Shown: piece after piece, positions 5,141 through 8,543 of the stretch
How positions within the stretch are numbered: position 1 is the stretch's first letter
Layout of the letters: every line of letters begins with the position of its first letter
From: CAVRTJ01 sp046704825
GTDB lineage: Bacteria; Acidobacteriota; UBA4820; DSQY01
Direction: 5' to 3'
DNA: 8,543 nucleotides
NCBI GenBank assembly: GCA_046704825.1
Contig: JBJKRE010000153.1
Coordinates: 1-8,543 of the forward strand
Notes under the pieces: model-generated
The model's database searches: none
The model's input: only the letters and a program-made list of their open reading frames with translations
Told to the model about the DNA's origin: nothing
Position numbers and translations under genes: made by a program

Positions 5141-5770
5141 ATGAAACGGATGAGGCGGGTCTATTACGACGTGTTCTCAGGCTTCTACGACCGGTTCGTG
5201 GCCCTGCATTCCAGAGACAGGCAGGGCCTCGCCAGGCGGTTTCTGGCAGAGCAGGTGCACGCCGGCCGGTCCGGGAAGGTCCTCGACCTCTGCACGGGCA
5301 CCGGGACCCTCCTGCCGTATCTGAGCGACAAGATCGGCGGCGAGGGCCGGGTCGTCGGCGCGGATTTCTCCAGGGGGATGCTGAAGGCGGGGCGGCGCAA
5401 GACCGCCGGGCTTCCGAACATTCACCTGGTGGAGGCCGACGCCGGCGGTCTGCCCTTCGCCGCCGGGAGCTTCGACGCGGTCACCTGTTCGCACGCCTTC
5501 TACGAACTGAAGGGCGATACCCGCGACAGGACCTTGAGGGAGATCGTCCGGGTGCTCAGACCCGGCGGCGCCTTCCTGATGATGGAGCACGACGTGCCGG
5601 CGAACCCGGTCGTCAGGCTCCTGTTCACCGTGCGCCTCACCGTTATCGGCGCGGGACGGGCCAGGGCCTTCCTCCGCGAAGAGCAGCGCTTCCTCGAGGG
5701 GTATTTCACGAGCGTCCGGAAGGTGCTCGCGCCGGCCGGGCGGTCGAAGGTCATGATCTGCAGAACGTGA
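5141..5770 (+). CDS. UbiE-like class I SAM methyltransferase
   Basis: A 209-residue methyltransferase of the UbiE/Methyltransf_11-25 type. The N-terminus YYDVFSGFYDRF (8-19) is the familiar Y-x-x-x-F-x-x-Y-D lead-in. Motif I is VLDLCTGTGTLL (47-58); GADFSRGML (73-81) supplies the acidic ribose contact D75. ADAGGLPFAAGSFDAVTCSHAFYEL (99-123) is motif II, and VRVLRPGGAFLMMEHD (136-151) follows. The C-terminal half (160-200) is hydrophobic and basic and may touch membrane or a large substrate. No quinone-pathway gene adjoins, so menaquinone methylation is not supported. The start is ATG 5141 with CAGGTCGAG upstream; ATG 5150 is an alternative that would trim three residues. The gap from the NifX-like gene is 21 nt. 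The substrate is unknown. Confidence 0.87.
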   Translation: MKRMRRVYYDVFSGFYDRFVALHSRDRQGLARRFLAEQVHAGRSGKVLDLCTGTGTLLPYLSDKIGGEGRVVGADFSRGMLKAGRRKTAGLPNIHLVEADAGGLPFAAGSFDAVTCSHAFYELKGDTRDRTLREIVRVLRPGGAFLMMEHDVPANPVVRLLFTVRLTVIGAGRARAFLREEQRFLEGYFTSVRKVLAPAGRSKVMICRT

Positions 5771-5838
5771 GGACGCGCGGGTTTCCGGTTTCGAAGCTGC
5801 CGGTATTCGGCGGGCGCCTCTGCTATGGGGAGGGAAAA

Positions 5839-7737
5839 ATGGCCGACCTTCTGGATCCCTGGGAAAAGGGGACTCTGTGCATGCGGAACCGCCTGTGGAT
5901 GGCGCCCGTGAAAACAGGATTCGGGACGCCCGATGGGCACGCGACCGAGCGACACCTCCACTTCTACAGGCGCGTTTCGCGCGGGGGCGCCGGCTTGATC
6001 CTGATCGAGCCCGTACCCGTCGCTTGGGAAGGCCGAGAACATCCGAAACAGCTCTCGATCACTTCTCCCGACAGCGCGCTCGATCTCGGGAGGATCAGCA
6101 CCGCGATCCACGAGGGCGGCGCGTTGGCCGGTATGAACCTCAACCACGCAGGCCGCGCGGCCAATCCGAAGGCCAGCGGGACGGATCCCGCAGCCCCGTC
6201 CGATTGCCGGTGTCCAGCGAAGAAGACGGAGGCCCGCCGGCTCGAGCCCGGCGAGATCGAAGAGATCGTGCACGCTTTCGGGCGGGCGGCCGCCGTGGCG
6301 GAGACGGCCCGGTTCGACCTGGTCGAAATACAGGCCGGCCACGGGTATCTCCTCGACCAGTTCCTCGATCCCGAGGTCAACGCGCGCGAGGACGAGTACG
6401 GACGCGATCCCTGCCTCTTCGCACGCCGGGTCCTGAAGGCCGTGCGCGCCGCCACTTCACTGCCCCTGAGCCTGCGAGTCACGCTGAAGAGACCGGGGGA
6501 CAAAGCCGAATCCAGGCGGCTGCGTTCGCTGTTGAAGCTGGCGGAAGAGATGGGCGTCTCCTTCGTTCACGTGGGCATGGGGGACGCGTGCACCAACCCG
6601 CCCTGGTACTACCATCACGGGTCGTTGCCGGAGTCCTTCCAGGAGGATGCGCTGCGCGCGGTGCGGGGGATGACGTCTCTCCCCCTGGTCGCCGCAGGGC
6701 GGATGGGGGATTACGACCGGGCCGGGCGGATCGTCGAGGAGGGCATGGCGGACGCGTTGGCGCTGGGCAGGCCCCTCGTGGCCGACCCCGACCTGCCCCG
6801 GAAGTGGAAGCTGGGGGCCGCCGCCGAAGTGCTCGAGTGCGGCTACTGCCTCCAGGGCTGCCTGGCGAACGTCGTCAAGGGCGAGGGGCTGACCTGCATC
6901 GTCAACCCCACCGTGGGACGGGCGCCCCTCCCGCCGCCGGTGAAGCGCCGAAGGGTACTGGTGGCCGGCGCCGGCCCCGCCGGGTTGTCGGCAGCCATCG
7001 CGCTGTGGGAGCAGGGCCACGGTGTGATCGTGGCCGAGGCCGGCACGGTGCCCGGAGGCACCTTCCGCGCCGCGCCGCTTTCGCCGGGAAAGGAAACGAT
7101 GGAGCGGCCGCTCCGCGGACTCATCCGCGCGGCCGAAAGGGCCGAGATCCCCATCCTCTTTGGACAGACCGTCGACGAGGCGTTCGTCAGGAAGGTCAAT
7201 CCCGAGGTCCTGGTCTGGGCGGCGGGCGGCGAAGCGGTGCGGCCGGCCATCGAGGGAAGCGGCGGCCTGCCGGTCCTGACGTCGCAGGAGTTCTACCTCG
7301 GAGGCAGGGAACTGCCGGGCGAACGCGTGCTCGTCGTCGGAGGCGGGATGGTGGGCCTCGAGGCCGCCGAGAAACTGGCGTTGGAGGGCCGGGAAGTCCT
7401 GGTCGTTGAAATGCTGTCCGAACTGTCCAGTGACATGGACCTTCTGAACCGGGTGCTCCTCCTCAAGCGCCTCGGGGCGCTCCCGGCTGTGACCCTCATG
7501 ACGGATACGACGGTGGTCCGGATCGACGACCGGGCCGTCACGCTGCAGACATCGGACGGACGGAAGACCGTCCCGCCCGTGGACGGCGTGCTCCTGGCCG
7601 CAGGAATGCGCTCAAAGCCCGTTCCGCCCGAAGTCCGGGCGCTCGTGCCGAAGTGTCTCGTGGTCGGCGACGCAGCGGCGCCCCGGAACGTGACCGCGGC
7701 CGTCCGGGACGGCTACGAGGCCGGCGCCTCCGTGTAG
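5839..7737 (+). CDS. Old-Yellow-Enzyme/2,4-dienoyl-CoA reductase-like [4Fe-4S] FMN/FAD oxidoreductase
   Basis: A 632-residue enzyme of the dienoyl-CoA reductase/trimethylamine dehydrogenase type, full length for the family. Residues 1-330 are an FMN-binding TIM barrel (NRLWMAPVKTGFG 17-29, NHAGR 102-106, HGYLLDQFLDP 168-178, AAGRMGDYDRA 285-295, ALGRPLVADPDLPRK 308-322). C334, C337, C341 and C353 (CX2CX3CX11C) bind the [4Fe-4S] cluster. Residues 371-632 are the FAD/NAD(P) module, with dinucleotide folds GAGPAGLSAA (377-386) and GGGMVGLEAAEKLALEGREV (501-520); CLVVGDAAAP (606-615) contacts FAD. It probably moves reducing equivalents from NAD(P)H through FAD and the cluster to FMN, reducing an activated C=C or similar bond in the cytoplasm. 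Two barrel positions deviate from the usual OYE pattern: N100 where Gln is usual, and Q165 where the first His of HxAHGY is usual. ATG 5839 has GGGGAGGGAAA. The open frame reaches back to 4897, but that part overlaps two genes and is not protein-like. Confidence 0.9.
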   Translation: MADLLDPWEKGTLCMRNRLWMAPVKTGFGTPDGHATERHLHFYRRVSRGGAGLILIEPVPVAWEGREHPKQLSITSPDSALDLGRISTAIHEGGALAGMNLNHAGRAANPKASGTDPAAPSDCRCPAKKTEARRLEPGEIEEIVHAFGRAAAVAETARFDLVEIQAGHGYLLDQFLDPEVNAREDEYGRDPCLFARRVLKAVRAATSLPLSLRVTLKRPGDKAESRRLRSLLKLAEEMGVSFVHVGMGDACTNPPWYYHHGSLPESFQEDALRAVRGMTSLPLVAAGRMGDYDRAGRIVEEGMADALALGRPLVADPDLPRKWKLGAAAEVLECGYCLQGCLANVVKGEGLTCIVNPTVGRAPLPPPVKRRRVLVAGAGPAGLSAAIALWEQGHGVIVAEAGTVPGGTFRAAPLSPGKETMERPLRGLIRAAERAEIPILFGQTVDEAFVRKVNPEVLVWAAGGEAVRPAIEGSGGLPVLTSQEFYLGGRELPGERVLVVGGGMVGLEAAEKLALEGREVLVVEMLSELSSDMDLLNRVLLLKRLGALPAVTLMTDTTVVRIDDRAVTLQTSDGRKTVPPVDGVLLAAGMRSKPVPPEVRALVPKCLVVGDAAAPRNVTAAVRDGYEAGASV

Positions 7738-7777
7738 GTCCGGCCGCCGCACGTCGAGGCATCCGGAGGGAAGCAGA

Positions 7778-8434
7778 ATGAGCGGAACCGTCATCCCCCG
7801 AATCGAACCGTTCGAGCGGTTCCCCGACGGCTACGACGCGTGGTTCGACGCCCACACTTGGGCCTTCCTGTCCGAAGTCGAGGCCATCCGCGGCTTCATG
7901 CCCGTCAGGGGGGATCTCCTGGAGGTGGGTGTGGGCACGGGACGCTTCGCGCAGGCCCTCGGCATCCCGTTGGGGGTGGACCCGTCCCCCGCCATGAGGA
8001 CCCGCGCCGCGAGCCGGGGGGTCGAGGCGGTGGAGGGAACGGCGGAGGCCCTGCCCTTCGAGAGCGGTCGCTTCGACGCCGTTCTCATGGTGACCGTAGT
8101 GTGTTTCGTACGCGATCTGGACGCCTCGCTGGCCGAGGCGCACCGCGTCCTGAAGGACGCCGGTCGTCTGGTCATAGGGTTCGTCGACGCACTGAGCCCG
8201 CTCGGTCGACTCTATCAGGCTCGGCGGAAGGAGAGCCGCTTCTACCGTGACGCCGTCTTCCGGACCGTTCCGGAAGTGTCTGGCGCCCTAGTGAGGAACG
8301 GGTTCTGGACGCCCCGGATCGCCCAGACGCTCTTCGGCCCCCTGGAGGCGATGCGTTCTATGGACCGGCCGCTGCCGGGATGCGGCAAGGGCTCTTTCGT
8401 CGTCCTTGCCGCCAGCAGGAAACCGGAGGCCTGA
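7778..8434 (+). CDS. Class I SAM-dependent methyltransferase (third in the operon)
   Basis: A 218-residue protein. Motif I is LLEVGVGTGRFA (47-58), D68 in LGVDPSPAM is the ribose contact, AEALPFESGRFDAVLM (89-104) is motif II, and AHRVLKDAGRLVIGFVD (121-137) replaces the usual RPGG with KDAG. The C-terminus (155-210), with FYRDAVFRTVPEVSGALVRN, GF, QTLFGP and PGCGKGSFVVLAA, matches a Methyltransf_11 subgroup ending in a G-x-G-x-G-x-FVV strand. Its N-terminus FERFPDGYDAWFDAH (12-26) is also typical. Overall it is clearly different from the two methyltransferases upstream and is not a recent duplicate. ATG 7778 follows GGAGGG (7765-7770), 40 nt after the flavoenzyme stop. The substrate is unknown. 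It is the last complete gene seen. Confidence 0.87.
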   Translation: MSGTVIPRIEPFERFPDGYDAWFDAHTWAFLSEVEAIRGFMPVRGDLLEVGVGTGRFAQALGIPLGVDPSPAMRTRAASRGVEAVEGTAEALPFESGRFDAVLMVTVVCFVRDLDASLAEAHRVLKDAGRLVIGFVDALSPLGRLYQARRKESRFYRDAVFRTVPEVSGALVRNGFWTPRIAQTLFGPLEAMRSMDRPLPGCGKGSFVVLAASRKPEA

Positions 8435-8543
8435 GCAGGCCGGCGCCACGCCATTTGCTCCAAGATTCCAGCCGCTCCGGCCCCGACGTCCCCCGATCCC
8501 TCCGTATACGGTACAATACAAAGCCGTCCCCTCCGGCACGAGA
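8435..8543. other. Non-coding 3' end with palindrome and possible -10
   Basis: No gene and no terminator-like hairpin with a U-run is visible in these 109 bases. A perfect 10-bp palindrome CCGTATACGG (8502-8511) directly abuts TACAAT (8512-8517, 5 of 6 matches to a -10). No fitting -35 hexamer lies 16-18 nt upstream. It may be an activator-dependent or repressed promoter for a gene beyond the window. This is weak evidence. Confidence 0.35.

Noticed and set aside
4897..5838. N-terminal extension of the flavoenzyme back to 4897
   Set aside because: The added 314 residues are Arg/Pro/Gly-rich and overlap the NifX-like and UbiE-like genes in another frame. ATG 5839 has a good ribosome site and gives the family-typical N-terminus.

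Overview
The window is a high-GC stretch that is almost fully coding on the + strand. It carries ten genes between position 457 and 8434 and none on the - strand. Gene content (DUF134, a DUF5320-like protein, an anaerobic-type radical SAM enzyme, a NifX-domain protein and a [4Fe-4S] flavin oxidoreductase) suggests a strictly or mostly anaerobic bacterium, most plausibly a Desulfobacterota-like ('deltaproteobacterial') lineage. That placement is inference from gene families and composition; no rRNA or other phylogenetic marker is present.

Region 1-456 is non-coding and less GC-rich. Positions 118-361 hold two diverged copies of a roughly 95-100 bp modular repeat. They share end modules (CTTCGAAG-CCCG at the left, CTCACCGCCTCAC...CTCACTGTG at the right) but have different cores. 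Just downstream is a strong sigma-70-like promoter (TTGACA, 17-nt spacer, TATGTT). Its -10 region is embedded in a perfect 12-bp palindrome, GAACATATGTTC. Transcription from it would enter the DUF134 gene after about 35 nt.

Region 457-3965 holds a DUF134 helix-turn-helix protein overlapping a Gly/Arg-rich DUF5320-like small protein, then a COG0731-type radical SAM protein, a ten-helix ArsP_2-like heavy-metal permease, an exported DUF4468-like protein, and a 67-residue six-cysteine protein. Region 4031-8434 holds a class I SAM methyltransferase, a NifX/NifB-C-terminal-like metal-cluster-binding protein with a His/Cys tail, a UbiE-like methyltransferase, an Old-Yellow-Enzyme/2,4-dienoyl-CoA-reductase-type flavoenzyme, and a third class I methyltransferase.

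Spacing is short throughout (overlap to about 96 nt), nearly every gene has a clear Shine-Dalgarno sequence, and there is no convincing intrinsic terminator, so one long operon or two closely linked ones is likely. A strong hairpin at 4642-4678 marks the most likely internal boundary. My reading is a metal- or metal-cluster-handling operon: a regulator, cysteine-rich and NifX-type binding proteins, a heavy-metal permease, and redox and methyl-transfer enzymes. The substrate is not determinable from sequence alone. The last 109 bases contain no gene, but hold a palindrome abutting a possible -10 element that may belong to a gene beyond the window.
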